A stretch of DNA of 64,000 nt. It comes from Lachnospiraceae bacterium (GTDB lineage Bacteria > Bacillota > Clostridia > Lachnospirales > Lachnospiraceae). The translations under genes and the position numbers were made by a program. Each line of letters opens with the position of its first letter. Position 1 is the first letter of the stretch. A model generated the notes under the pieces. That model was not told the DNA's origin. It did no database searches and saw only the letters and a list, made by a program, of their open reading frames with translations. The DNA lies in NCBI GenBank assembly GCA_022794265.1, contig JAAWEK010000023.1, positions 29,696 to 93,695 of the forward strand. The letters run 5' to 3'. This document shows positions 1 through 9,555 of the stretch, piece by piece.

Positions 1-3000
1 AAATCCGTATTAAATCGGAAAAGGATTTCGGTTTTGTATCCTTTAACATCTGAATAACAAAATCCGTTCCAAACTCCGGGATTCCAAGGGAACCCAGCTC
101 ACAGCCGCCAATATCCTCCGGAGTAATATCCAGAGCTTCGGTTCCGGCAAACAGCGACATCACCTCTTTGTTATCCAGCGGAATATCTTTGGCATCCAAT
201 CCTGTGATATCTTCCAGCATACGAATCATAGTTGGATCATCATGACCCAGAATATCCAGTTTCAGCAAATTATGGTCAATGGAATGATAATCAAAATGAG
301 TGGTAACGGTTTTGGTGGTCATATCATTGGCCGGATGCTGCACTGGTGTAAACGTATTGATATCCTTGCCGATGGGCAGTACAATAATTCCGCCGGGATG
401 CTGACCCGTGGTCCTCCGGACTCCGGTACAGCCTTCCGCAATCCGGGTAACCTCACACCGGCGCTTCCTGATTCCCCGCTCCTCGCAGTACTTCCGGACA
501 TAACCTTCCGCAGTTTTATCAGCCACCGTACCAATGGTTCCGGCCCGGAAGGTCTGGCCCTTGCCAAAGATAACCTCTGTATATTCATGGGCTTTGCTCT
601 GATATTCACCCGAAAAGTTTAAATCAATATCTGGTTCCTTATTTCCTTTAAACCCGAGAAAGGTTTCAAACGGAATATCAAACCCGGCTTTTACCAGCTG
701 TTCCCCGCAGTCCGGGCAGACCTTATCGGGCATATCACAGCCGGAAGCCCCTACATACTTCTTCACCTCTTCGGAATCAAAATCATAATAATGACATTTT
801 TTACAATAATAATGGGCCCTTAACGGATTTACCTCGGTAATCCCCGCCATGGTGGCCACAAAGGAAGAGCCTACGGAACCTCTGGAACCTACCAGATAAC
901 CATCCTCGTTGGATTTCCACACCAGCTTCTGGGCAATAATATACATTACCGCAAATCCATTGGAAATAATGGAATTTAATTCTCTTTCCAACCGCTCCAC
1001 AACGATTTCCGGCAGATGTTCCCCATACATTTCATGGGCGGTATTATAACAGATATCCCGAAGGGTCTGGTCGGAATTCTCAATAACCGGCGGACATTTA
1101 TCCGGGCAGACCGGAAACATATTTTCCACCATATCCGCAATCTTATTGGTATTGGTCACTACAATCTCGTAAGCTTTTTCGCTTCCCAGATACTTAAACT
1201 CCTCCAGCATCTCTTCGGTGGTTCTTAAATATAACGGCGCCTGGTCATCTGCATCCTTAAACCCTTTGCTGGCCATAATAATCCTTCGGTACACTTCATC
1301 CTGGGGGTCCAGAAAATGTACATCACAGGTGGCCACCACCATTTTGTTAAACTGATTTCCCAAATCTACGATTTTCTTATTGATTTCAATCAAATCTTCA
1401 TTGGAATGAATATTTTCATGTCTTTCATCTTCAATCATAAACCGGTTATTGCCCAGGGGCTGGATTTCCAGATAATCATAAAAATTCACTAGTCCGGCGA
1501 TTACTTCTTCTCCCTTTTCCTCCAGAATCGCCTGATACAGTTCCCCCGCTTCACAGGCGGAACCAATAAGCAGACCCTCCCGGTGTTTTAAAAAATCGCT
1601 TTTCGGTACTCTGGGCCATCGGTGATAATAAGTGACATGGGAATCTGAAACCAGACGATACAGATTTTCCCGGCCGGTTTCATTGACGGCCAGTATAATG
1701 GCATGATAAGAACGCTGTTTCTTTATATTTTCCACAGAAACGCTTGCCATTTCATTCAGTTCGTCCAGTGTATAGACATCCCGGTCTTTTAACATCTTTA
1801 CAAACTTCACGAATATCTCTGCGGTACATCCGGCATCATCCACCGCCCTGTGATGATTTTCCAGTGAAACATTCAATGCCTTTGCCACATTATTCAGCTT
1901 AAATTTACTAATCTGTGGAATCAGGATTCTTGACAGCGGTACCGTATCCACAATGGTAAAATCATGAGGCAGCTTCTGTTTTTCCGCCTCATTGATAATA
2001 AATCCCGTATCAAATTCCGCATTGTGGGCCACCAGTACACAATCTTTGGCAAACTCCAGAAATTCCGGTAATACCTCCTCGATTTCCGGTGCATCCATAA
2101 CCATGCTGTCACTTATTCCCGTCAGATTTTCTATCTGAAAAGGGATTGGTTCCTTTGGATTGACAAATGTACTGAACCGGTCCACAATTTTGCCGCCAGA
2201 TACCTTTACCGCACCGATTTCAATAATATTATTTTTCCGTACGCTTAATCCGGTGGTTTCCAGATCAAACACCACATAATCATCATCTAAAGACTGATTT
2301 TTAGAATGAACCACAATCTCCTTTAAATCATCCACCAGATACGCTTCCACTCCGTAAATCACCTTAAAATCAAAAGGCTCCTTAAAACTGAATTTTCCTT
2401 CCAGCTTCTGCAGTGCATGCCAGGCTTCAGTAAATCCCTGTACTACGCCATGGTCGGTAATGGCGAGGGCTGTATGTCCCCATTCCTTACACCGGGCAAT
2501 CAGGGATTTTGCATCTGCCACGCCGTCCATATCACTGAGTTTTGTATGACAATGCAGTTCCACACGTTTTTCGGCGCTGTTATCCATACGCTTCACCGAA
2601 AAATCCGTGGTCTTCATAATCCCATTCACCGAACTGATGACCAGATCATTATCAAATTTATCCAGAACCGTAATACCCTTTACCTTGATATATGTACCCT
2701 TTTTCAGATTTCCCCGCAGCTCCTCCAGATTTTCATCCCGGACAAACATTTTAAACACAATAGAATCCGTATAATCGGTAATGGTAACACTTAAGATTGT
2801 CCTCTCATTCTTAATTGGCCGCTCCTCCACCAGACGAATCTGCCCTCGTACCGTTACTTCACCCATTTCCCCGTCAATATCTTTCAGCTCCATGGCCGGA
2901 GTATCGAATTCACGTCCAAAAATAACATTAGGATTATCGGAGCGCCGGTAACCTCTCTGAAACCCTCCTTCTTTTTTTCTGAAGGAATCACTGGTTCCTG

Positions 3001-3700
3001 CGGAAACCTCCCTGCCTGCGGTATTTCCTTTTGCCGGTCTGCTGCCTGCAGGATTTATCTTTCCTCCGGATGCCTTCTCTCCGTCCATTTCAGGATTTCT
3101 GTTCTTCGAAGCCTGAATCTTCTCCTCTACTCTGGCAACAATAGCTGCCACCTCGTTTTCCATCTGAATTTCATTGAGTTTGGCATACCGGCTCTGCTCT
3201 GGCTCCAGATATTCATATCTCACTTCTATGGGAATCCCGCATCGCTCGTTAAAAATTTTTTCCAGTATCCGCTTCAGTTCCCCCGATTTTACGGTAGAAA
3301 TAACCGTTTCCGGCACCTTTAACACCATGATATCTTCCTGAAACGATACTTCCGCCCGGCTCAGGATACTATATTCCATACGGCTGTAATGATAGATTTC
3401 CTTCAGAATACTATCCCGGTAAGCTTCATACAGATTTTCAGGATTATACTGTGCCGACAGATGAAACTGTTCAATAATTTTAATCCGTACCCCCTGCCTT
3501 GCAAACAGTTTTTCAATACATCGTTCCACTTTAAAGACCGCCTCTTTCTGAATCAGGCGGTCACTGTCAATATATATACGAATACAATTTTTTGTGCGGT
3601 TATTTACCACACGTTTTACCATCACATTGCCGAATATTCCTGTCAGTTCCCGGTTTAACTGCAATGTGGAAAATACTTCTAAAAAATTCTTTGGTTCCAT
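1..3700 (-). CDS. polC: DNA polymerase III PolC-type alpha subunit, 3' end cut by window edge
   Basis: Replicative DNA polymerase of low-GC Gram-positives with built-in 3'-5' proofreading. About 1,233 codons are visible; the family is usually 1,430-1,500 residues, so only the C-terminal part is outside the window. Visible in order: N-terminal region, OB fold (about residues 250-320), PHP domain split around the exonuclease (ELHCHTKLSDMDG near 378), DEDDh exonuclease (VVFDLETTGLS near 480, HNAEFDTGF near 558, ENHHRAVDDA near 617), a Cys4 zinc site (CKKC near 968, then CPDCG) and the polymerase palm acidic motif EPDIDLNFSGEY near 1025. The ATG at 3698-3700 is the first usable start because an in-frame TAA lies at 3707-3709. 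It is the last gene of the long minus-strand operon, 20 bp after ispG. Confidence 0.97.
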   Translation of the reverse strand, partial: MEPKNFLEVFSTLQLNRELTGIFGNVMVKRVVNNRTKNCIRIYIDSDRLIQKEAVFKVERCIEKLFARQGVRIKIIEQFHLSAQYNPENLYEAYRDSILKEIYHYSRMEYSILSRAEVSFQEDIMVLKVPETVISTVKSGELKRILEKIFNERCGIPIEVRYEYLEPEQSRYAKLNEIQMENEVAAIVARVEEKIQASKNRNPEMDGEKASGGKINPAGSRPAKGNTAGREVSAGTSDSFRKKEGGFQRGYRRSDNPNVIFGREFDTPAMELKDIDGEMGEVTVRGQIRLVEERPIKNERTILSVTITDYTDSIVFKMFVRDENLEELRGNLKKGTYIKVKGITVLDKFDNDLVISSVNGIMKTTDFSVKRMDNSAEKRVELHCHTKLSDMDGVADAKSLIARCKEWGHTALAITDHGVVQGFTEAWHALQKLEGKFSFKEPFDFKVIYGVEAYLVDDLKEIVVHSKNQSLDDDYVVFDLETTGLSVRKNNIIEIGAVKVSGGKIVDRFSTFVNPKEPIPFQIENLTGISDSMVMDAPEIEEVLPEFLEFAKDCVLVAHNAEFDTGFIINEAEKQKLPHDFTIVDTVPLSRILIPQISKFKLNNVAKALNVSLENHHRAVDDAGCTAEIFVKFVKMLKDRDVYTLDELNEMASVSVENIKKQRSYHAIILAVNETGRENLYRLVSDSHVTYYHRWPRVPKSDFLKHREGLLIGSACEAGELYQAILEEKGEEVIAGLVNFYDYLEIQPLGNNRFMIEDERHENIHSNEDLIEINKKIVDLGNQFNKMVVATCDVHFLDPQDEVYRRIIMASKGFKDADDQAPLYLRTTEEMLEEFKYLGSEKAYEIVVTNTNKIADMVENMFPVCPDKCPPVIENSDQTLRDICYNTAHEMYGEHLPEIVVERLERELNSIISNGFAVMYIIAQKLVWKSNEDGYLVGSRGSVGSSFVATMAGITEVNPLRAHYYCKKCHYYDFDSEEVKKYVGASGCDMPDKVCPDCGEQLVKAGFDIPFETFLGFKGNKEPDIDLNFSGEYQSKAHEYTEVIFGKGQTFRAGTIGTVADKTAEGYVRKYCEERGIRKRRCEVTRIAEGCTGVRRTTGQHPGGIIVLPIGKDINTFTPVQHPANDMTTKTVTTHFDYHSIDHNLLKLDILGHDDPTMIRMLEDITGLDAKDIPLDNKEVMSLFAGTEALDITPEDIGGCELGSLGIPEFGTDFVIQMLKDTKPKSFSDLIRI

Positions 3701-3720
3701 ATCCGCTTACCATCCTGCCG

Positions 3721-4785
3721 TCATTTCACTTTTTCTGCCATCTGTTCCAGTTCCTTTTCAAATTCGGAAAGCAGTTCCGGCTCCGGTACTTTCCGGATGA
3801 TTTCACCTTTTTTTATAATCAGACCTTCCCCATGTCCGCCGGCAATTCCCAGATCCGCTTCTCTTGCTTCTCCCGGTCCGTTAACCGCACAGCCCATGAC
3901 AGCCACCTTTAAATCCCCTTTATATTTTGTCACAATGGATTCTACCTGACCGGCCAGTCCAATCAGATCAATCCGGGTCCGTCCGCAGGTAGGACAGGAT
4001 ACCACCTGTATTCCTCCGCTGCGTATTCCCAGTGTCTTAAGAATCAGTTCCGCCGTCCGGACCTCCTCTACCGGATTACCGGTCAGAGACACCCGTATGG
4101 TATCGCCGATACCCTGATATAATATAATGCCAAGACCCACCGATGATTTAATATTGCCCGAATACAGAGTTCCTGCCTCGGTAATTCCCACATGCAGAGG
4201 ATAGGAAGTCTGTCCTGCTATAAGTTCATGAGCCTTAACACACATCATAACATCCGAAGACTTGATACTGATGACCAGATTGTCATATCCCATGGATTCA
4301 ATCAGACGTACTTTATCCAATGCACTTTCTGCCAGACCTTCCGCTGTCACCCTTCCATATTTCTCCAAAATATTTTTTTCCAGAGAACCGCTGTTTACAC
4401 CCACACGAATGGGTATTTCCTTCTCTTTTGCCACATCCACAACGGCCTGTACTTTTGACCGGTCCCCGATATTACCCGGATTAATCCGTATCTTATCTGC
4501 GCCATGTTCCATGGCTGCAACAGCCAGACGATAATCGAAATGAATATCCGCCACCAGCGGAATCGATATCTGCTCCTTAATTTTGCTGATTGCCCTGGCG
4601 GCTTCCATCGTAGGCACCGCGCACCGGATAATATCACAGCCTGCCACAGTCAGCTCTTTAATCTGACTGACTGTAGCTTCCACATCTTCTGTCTTTGTAT
4701 TGGTCATGGACTGAATCAGTATATCATTTCCGCCTCCGATATATCTGTCGCCAATCCGCACAACCTTTGTATGCTCTCTCACCAT
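3721..4785 (-). CDS. ispG: 4-hydroxy-3-methylbut-2-enyl diphosphate synthase (IspG/GcpE)
   Basis: Penultimate step of the MEP isoprenoid pathway: reductive conversion of MEcPP to HMBPP with a [4Fe-4S] cluster. The 354-residue length is normal for the compact bacterial form. Cluster ligands are visible as CPTCGRTRIDL (C264, C267) and GCAVNGPGEA (C299, E306); the N-terminal TIM barrel begins with the IQSMTNT motif. The ATG at 4785 has AGGAG six bases upstream. It sits between the site-2 protease gene and polC, and shares its operon with dxr, the first committed MEP enzyme, so two steps of one pathway are co-transcribed. Confidence 0.97.
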   Translation of the reverse strand: MVREHTKVVRIGDRYIGGGNDILIQSMTNTKTEDVEATVSQIKELTVAGCDIIRCAVPTMEAARAISKIKEQISIPLVADIHFDYRLAVAAMEHGADKIRINPGNIGDRSKVQAVVDVAKEKEIPIRVGVNSGSLEKNILEKYGRVTAEGLAESALDKVRLIESMGYDNLVISIKSSDVMMCVKAHELIAGQTSYPLHVGITEAGTLYSGNIKSSVGLGIILYQGIGDTIRVSLTGNPVEEVRTAELILKTLGIRSGGIQVVSCPTCGRTRIDLIGLAGQVESIVTKYKGDLKVAVMGCAVNGPGEAREADLGIAGGHGEGLIIKKGEIIRKVPEPELLSEFEKELEQMAEKVK

Positions 4786-4830
4786 TTCATTCTCCTGACA
4801 ATATCAAAGTATGTCTCTTCTAAAAATTTT

Positions 4831-6105
4831 TTATAACAATTTTCCAATATCATTTATTAAAATCAGGACCATCAGAACCATTAGAACCACCATACCTACC
4901 AGATGAACAATCGCTTCTCTCTCTTTCTTTATGGGTTTGCCCCTGACTGCCTCAATAAACAGAAATACCAGCCTGCCGCCGTCCAGTGCCGGTAACGGAA
5001 ACAGATTCAGGACGCCCAGGTTTACACTGAACAATACAATCAGATATGCAATATTTAAAAACACATACCTGGCTCCGTCACTTTTTGACTCCTTATAGGC
5101 ATCTCCTACAATACTTACAATTCCTACCGGTCCGGATACGTCATCAGTACTCACCTGACCAGTAAACAACATATAGAAACTCTTTAATGTAGATTCCATA
5201 TCATAACGAAGTTCCGTAAAACTATAGCGCAATGTCTGAATCGGAGAAGCATCCACTCTGTACATACTGAAATTAAAACCAGTAGAATACGCTTTGGTTG
5301 GCGTCATGGTAAATGTCAGAGTTTCCTTATCTCTGGTCACGGTAATTTCTACCGGCTCACCGGTCAAAGGCTTCTGATCCAGTAATTCTTTTAACTCGGA
5401 ACCGCTTGCCACTTTATTTCCGTCGATAGACGTAATAATATCCCCCTGTTTGATTCCTGCCTGGTCTGCGGCACTGCCTTTTACTACTTCCGTTGTCTTA
5501 CACGGATCTGCAGTATCATAATATGAAACGCCCATACTGTAGCGTTCCGTAGCCGGCATTTGAATCTTATGCTCCTTCCCGTCACGCTCAAAAGTAATAT
5601 CAATATCCTTCCCGGTAGTGGAATGCATATACTGATATAACCACAGGTCTCTGGATATCACTATTTTTTTTCCATCATATTCTTTGATAACATCACCTTC
5701 CTGCAGTCCAGCTGCTTCTGCACCGGAACCTTCAGCCACATGCACCACGGAACACTGATCCCATCCTTCCATTCCTATGATTACAATGGACAGTACAAAT
5801 GCAAGAATAAAATTAAAAATCGGTCCTGCGGCTATAACGGATATTCTGGCCCATACCGACTTACTGTTAAAAGAATTGTCACTGTTATCATCCTCATCTT
5901 CCCCCACCATCATGCAGGAACCGCCGAACGGTATGAGTTTCCATGAATATTTCGTTTCTTTCCTGGTAAAACTCACAATCCTCGGCCCCATGCCAAGAGA
6001 AAATTCCGTTACACCGATTCCGTTTTTCTTCGCCAACAAAAAATGTCCAAATTCATGTATCAGTACCAATACACTGAATACAATTAAAGATAAAATTATA
6101 CTCAT
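4831..6105 (-). CDS. rseP: RIP (site-2) zinc metalloprotease, RseP/RasP family
   Basis: Intramembrane protease that cleaves membrane-spanning substrates such as anti-sigma factors and leftover signal peptides. Residues 10-22 carry the first transmembrane segment with the zinc motif HEFGH (H17, E18, H21); the second catalytic motif NLFPLPALDGGR is near 367-378 with the metal-binding Asp in LDGGR. Two PDZ-like domains lie between them (about 120-290), which is the two-PDZ layout of RseP rather than the one-PDZ layout of many Firmicutes. The C-terminus is a hydrophobic helix. Start ATG lies 3 bp after the dxr stop, indicating translational coupling. No substrate can be named from context, although this window does encode one ECF sigma/anti-sigma-like pair. 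Confidence 0.95.
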   Translation of the reverse strand: MSIILSLIVFSVLVLIHEFGHFLLAKKNGIGVTEFSLGMGPRIVSFTRKETKYSWKLIPFGGSCMMVGEDEDDNSDNSFNSKSVWARISVIAAGPIFNFILAFVLSIVIIGMEGWDQCSVVHVAEGSGAEAAGLQEGDVIKEYDGKKIVISRDLWLYQYMHSTTGKDIDITFERDGKEHKIQMPATERYSMGVSYYDTADPCKTTEVVKGSAADQAGIKQGDIITSIDGNKVASGSELKELLDQKPLTGEPVEITVTRDKETLTFTMTPTKAYSTGFNFSMYRVDASPIQTLRYSFTELRYDMESTLKSFYMLFTGQVSTDDVSGPVGIVSIVGDAYKESKSDGARYVFLNIAYLIVLFSVNLGVLNLFPLPALDGGRLVFLFIEAVRGKPIKKEREAIVHLVGMVVLMVLMVLILINDIGKLL

Positions 6106-6108
6106 TCT

Positions 6109-7269
6109 CTAACCCTTTCCGGACGCCTGCATGCGCTCTCTTACTGATTCATATGCTTCCTGTTCCGCCTTTAGAATCTCATTCAGATTAGGATTTTCCA
6201 CCTTTTTATGTTTTTCCATGGCGTATTCAATAATTTCCGCAATTTCCAAAAACCGGATATTTCCTTTTAAAAATTCGCTGACCGCCCGTTCATTAGCCGC
6301 ATTAAATACAGTGGGTAAACTTCCGCCTGCCCGTCCGGCCCGGTAAGCCAGCTGGAATCCACGAAACGTATCTCCGTCCGGTGTTTCAAAACTAATACTT
6401 CCAAGCTTTGCAAAATCCACCCGTTGGGTATTCAGCGTCTTCCGGTCCGGATAATAAAATGCATACTGAATCGGAAGCTTCATATCCGGTGTTCCAAGCT
6501 GTGCCATAATACCGCCATCCACATACTGCACCATGGAATGAATCAGACTCTGAGGCTGCACCACCACGTCAATCTTATCAAAATCCACATCAAACAGCCA
6601 TCTGGCCTCAATAACTTCCAACCCTTTATTCACCAGTGTGGCAGAATCTATAGTAATCTTTTTTCCCATGGACCAGTTGGGATGATTTAAAGCCTCCTGC
6701 ACGGTTACATCTTTCAAATCTTCCCTTTTTCTGCCTCTGAACGGACCGCCGGAGGCCGTAAGAATGATTTTCTCCACCTGCTCCTGTTTATTTCCCTGCA
6801 GTGACTGGAAGATGGCGCTGTGTTCACTGTCCACTGGCAGAATCCTGACCTGCCGTTCTTTCGCCAGAGGCATTATGATATGCCCTGCTGTCACAAGGGT
6901 CTCCTTATTTGCCAGAGCAATATCTTTTCCTGCCTGAATCGCAGCAATTGTCGGACGGATTCCAATCATTCCCACAACTGCCGTCAATACCATATCTGCT
7001 TTTGGTATCACCGCCGCCTCAATCAACCCTTCCATTCCGGAAACCACCTTCACATCCAGGTCTCTGACCGCCAGCCGTAACTCCGCCGCTTTGGATTCAT
7101 CAAATATACAGACCAGTTCCGGCAGGAATTCCCGAATCTGCCGCTCCAGCAATTCGGTATTGCTTCCCGCCGCCAGAGCCGCAATCTTTAAATCCTGGTT
7201 TTCCCGCAGAATTTCCAGTGCCTGTGTTCCAATGGAGCCTGTTGACCCCAGTATTGAAATATATTTCAA
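6109..7269 (-). CDS. dxr: 1-deoxy-D-xylulose 5-phosphate reductoisomerase
   Basis: Converts DXP to MEP with NADPH, the committed MEP-pathway step. The N-terminus has the Rossmann motif ILGSTGSIGT (residues 6-15); the metal/substrate motif PVDSEHSAIFQ and the flexible-loop region with GRKREDL follow, then the usual C-terminal helical domain. 386 residues is normal. The start codon is TTG at 7269, chosen because GGAGG lies 8 bases upstream and the protein then begins MKYISILGS, exactly at the fold. It follows cdsA with a 25-bp gap and precedes rseP by 3 bp. Confidence 0.96.
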   Translation of the reverse strand: MKYISILGSTGSIGTQALEILRENQDLKIAALAAGSNTELLERQIREFLPELVCIFDESKAAELRLAVRDLDVKVVSGMEGLIEAAVIPKADMVLTAVVGMIGIRPTIAAIQAGKDIALANKETLVTAGHIIMPLAKERQVRILPVDSEHSAIFQSLQGNKQEQVEKIILTASGGPFRGRKREDLKDVTVQEALNHPNWSMGKKITIDSATLVNKGLEVIEARWLFDVDFDKIDVVVQPQSLIHSMVQYVDGGIMAQLGTPDMKLPIQYAFYYPDRKTLNTQRVDFAKLGSISFETPDGDTFRGFQLAYRAGRAGGSLPTVFNAANERAVSEFLKGNIRFLEIAEIIEYAMEKHKKVENPNLNEILKAEQEAYESVRERMQASGKG

Positions 7270-7294
7270 CCTTCTCGCCTCCTGCCATATTATT

Positions 7295-8122
7295 TTATCC
7301 CAGAATTGTGATAAAATAGTAAATAATCGGTGCAGTAATTATGACGCTGTCAAATCTGTCTAAAATTCCTCCATGACCCGGTATCAGTTTTCCGTAATCC
7401 TTAATTTCATGGTTTCTTTTAATTCCCGATGCCGCCAGATCACCAATCTGGGATATCAAACCTCCCACTGCACATACCGCCGGAAACAGAATCATGGGAT
7501 TTTCCAGAGAAATATGTTCCTGAAATATATATGCATATACAAATCCCAGCAATGCGGCTCCTGCCACACCGCCGATACCGCCTTCCACGGATTTTTTCGG
7601 ACTTAATACCGGAGCCATCTTATGTTTTCCGAACATTACGCCTACCAGATAGGCACAGGTATCGCATCCCCAGGAGCATAGGAATATTAGCCATACCACA
7701 TATTTACCGTCTTCCATACCCCGAACCTGATAAATATAGGATAACATCAATACGACATAAAACATTCCGAAAAAGACTGCCATTATCTCATCTGCACAAA
7801 ACTTCGGAAATGTAAACACATAAGCTGCCAGTAAAACGATGAGATACAGAATAAAAAACAGCAGGAGATATTCAGATAAATCCATCCGTAACAATGCATA
7901 ATATGCAGCAGTTGCCAGATATCCCAGAATTCCCGGCAGTTTCCTCTCCATTCCGAATACTTTTGCCAGTTCATAAAATCCCAGCAGCGAAACAGCACCA
8001 ATGGTAACCAACAGCACATCTTCTCCAAGAATAATGGTAACAAGAGCTATCACAACCAGAATAATCCCGCTGACGGTTCTTTCCAGAAAAGACCTGGTCA
8101 TAAGTTTTTTTATCGCCGACAT
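7295..8122 (-). CDS. cdsA: Phosphatidate cytidylyltransferase (CDP-diacylglycerol synthase)
   Basis: Integral membrane enzyme that makes CDP-diacylglycerol from phosphatidic acid and CTP, the precursor of phosphatidylglycerol and cardiolipin. The 275-residue protein is mostly hydrophobic helices; the C-terminal family signature is present as SPKKSVEGGIGG followed by QIGDLAASGIKR and KDYGKLIPGHGGILDRFDS. ATG start one base after the uppS stop, with its GAGG site inside uppS, so the two are translationally coupled. A cardiolipin synthase gene near 58.5 kb uses the downstream product. Confidence 0.95.
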   Translation of the reverse strand: MSAIKKLMTRSFLERTVSGIILVVIALVTIILGEDVLLVTIGAVSLLGFYELAKVFGMERKLPGILGYLATAAYYALLRMDLSEYLLLFFILYLIVLLAAYVFTFPKFCADEIMAVFFGMFYVVLMLSYIYQVRGMEDGKYVVWLIFLCSWGCDTCAYLVGVMFGKHKMAPVLSPKKSVEGGIGGVAGAALLGFVYAYIFQEHISLENPMILFPAVCAVGGLISQIGDLAASGIKRNHEIKDYGKLIPGHGGILDRFDSVIITAPIIYYFITILG

Positions 8123-8123
8123 A

Positions 8124-8858
8124 TTACACCTCTTCTACTTTCCCATATCTTCTATTTCTCTGATTGTATATTTCAATCGCCTTAATCAATTCCTTTTTAT
8201 TAAAATCCGGCCACAATACATCGGTAAAGTAAAATTCCGTGTATGCCATCTGCCACAGCAGAAAATTGGACAACCGCTCCTCTCCGCTTGTACGGATTAA
8301 TAAATCAGGATCCGGAATACCGGCTGTATCCAGATACCCGGCTACAGTCTGCTCCGTCAGTTCCTCCGGATTCAGCCTGCCCTCTCTGCCATCCCTGAGC
8401 ATGGCCTGCATGGCCCGGATCATTTCATCCCTGCTGCCATAATTTAATGCAATGGTAAAATTAAGCCCCGTATTGCCTGCAGAACTCTTCTCCAGTTCTT
8501 CAATCCTGCTTCTGATATCTTCACTTAAACGGGACTTTTCACCAATGACCCTGACTTTCATATTGTTATTGTTTGCACGTTTCACGCAATCTTTCAGGTA
8601 GTTTTTCAATAACTTCATCAGAAGGGAAACTTCCTCCTCCGGACGATTCCAGTTCTCCGTGGAAAATGCATAGACCGTCAGATATTTGATTCCTAAGCTG
8701 TCCGCATCTTCACATATCTGTTCCACCGTTTTAGCCCCCTGTACATGACCGTAGTTTCTCGGCATCAGTCTTTTTTTAGCCCATCTGCCGTTTCCATCCA
8801 GAATGATGGCTACATGTCTGGGGATATTCATAGTTTCGGTTTTTTCTTTTTTCGCCAT
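8124..8858 (-). CDS. uppS: Undecaprenyl diphosphate synthase (cis-prenyltransferase)
   Basis: Soluble cis-prenyltransferase that extends FPP with isopentenyl diphosphate to the C55 lipid carrier for peptidoglycan and other wall polymers. Motifs: IILDGNGRWAKKR near residues 17-29 with the catalytic Asp, the central SLGIKYLTVYAFSTENWNRP block, and the C-terminal DLLIRTSGEERLSNFLLWQ block. 244 residues is normal. GGAGG lies four bases before the ATG. It links the MEP-pathway genes downstream to wall synthesis. The 86 bp between it and frr contain only a weak G-rich hairpin near 8878-8926. Confidence 0.96.
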   Translation of the reverse strand: MAKKEKTETMNIPRHVAIILDGNGRWAKKRLMPRNYGHVQGAKTVEQICEDADSLGIKYLTVYAFSTENWNRPEEEVSLLMKLLKNYLKDCVKRANNNNMKVRVIGEKSRLSEDIRSRIEELEKSSAGNTGLNFTIALNYGSRDEMIRAMQAMLRDGREGRLNPEELTEQTVAGYLDTAGIPDPDLLIRTSGEERLSNFLLWQMAYTEFYFTDVLWPDFNKKELIKAIEIYNQRNRRYGKVEEV

Positions 8859-8944
8859 AAAACCTCCATAAGTAATAAGGGAAAAGGGATTGCTTTCACA
8901 ATGTAAAGCCTCCCCTTCACAGCATAACGATACATATTATTTTA

Positions 8945-9499
8945 TTATACGGTCATTATTTCCTTTGTTTTTTCATCTACTGCTTTGTCTATCTCTGCCA
9001 CATATTTATCTGTCAGCTTCTGAATCCTGTCTTCCAGCTGTTTTAATTCATCCTCAGATACTTCGCCGGACTTGTTTGATTTCTTAAAGGAGTCGTTGGC
9101 ATCTCTTCTGATATTTCTTACGGCAACTTTGGCATTTTCACCTTTTTTCTTGATGTCTTTTGCCAGTTCTTTTCTTCTCTCTTCCGTAAGTTCCGGAAAT
9201 ACCAGCCGGATACATTTGCCATCGTTGGTGGGTGTCAGACCTAAGTCAGAACAGAGAATCGCTTTTTCAATCTCTTTGATGAGACTTGCTTCCCATGGCT
9301 GAATCTGTATCATTCTTGCTTCTGGTACGGATACGTTGGCAACCTGCTGAATCGAAGAAGCGGTTCCGTAATAATCTACGGTAATCTTATCCAATACATG
9401 AGGGTTTGCCCTTCCCGCCCGGATTGCAGAATACTCACTATATAAATTTTCCACTGATTTTTCCATTTTTTCTTCACATTGCGTCAATTTCTCTTCCAT
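8945..9499 (-). CDS. frr: Ribosome recycling factor
   Basis: Splits post-termination ribosomes together with EF-G. The protein shows the family pattern in order: SAIRAGRANPHVLDKITVDYYG, QPWEASLIKEIEKAI, LTEERRKELAKDIKKKGE and the C-terminal helix. Two in-frame ATGs are possible; the upstream one (9511) is part of the sequence that forms the GGAGG site, which lies five bases before the ATG at 9499. The 9499 start therefore fits better and gives 184 residues, the usual RRF length. It follows pyrH as in most bacteria. Confidence 0.95.
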   Translation of the reverse strand: MEEKLTQCEEKMEKSVENLYSEYSAIRAGRANPHVLDKITVDYYGTASSIQQVANVSVPEARMIQIQPWEASLIKEIEKAILCSDLGLTPTNDGKCIRLVFPELTEERRKELAKDIKKKGENAKVAVRNIRRDANDSFKKSNKSGEVSEDELKQLEDRIQKLTDKYVAEIDKAVDEKTKEIMTV

Positions 9500-9555
9500 C
9501 TTATCCTCCATCTTATCTGCGATATATTTAAATTGTTTATTCAGTGCTAATCGGT

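Noticed and set aside
3592-3912. 106-codon open frame on the plus strand
   Set aside because: Antisense to the N-terminus of polC and the end of ispG, where both minus-strand proteins are convincing.
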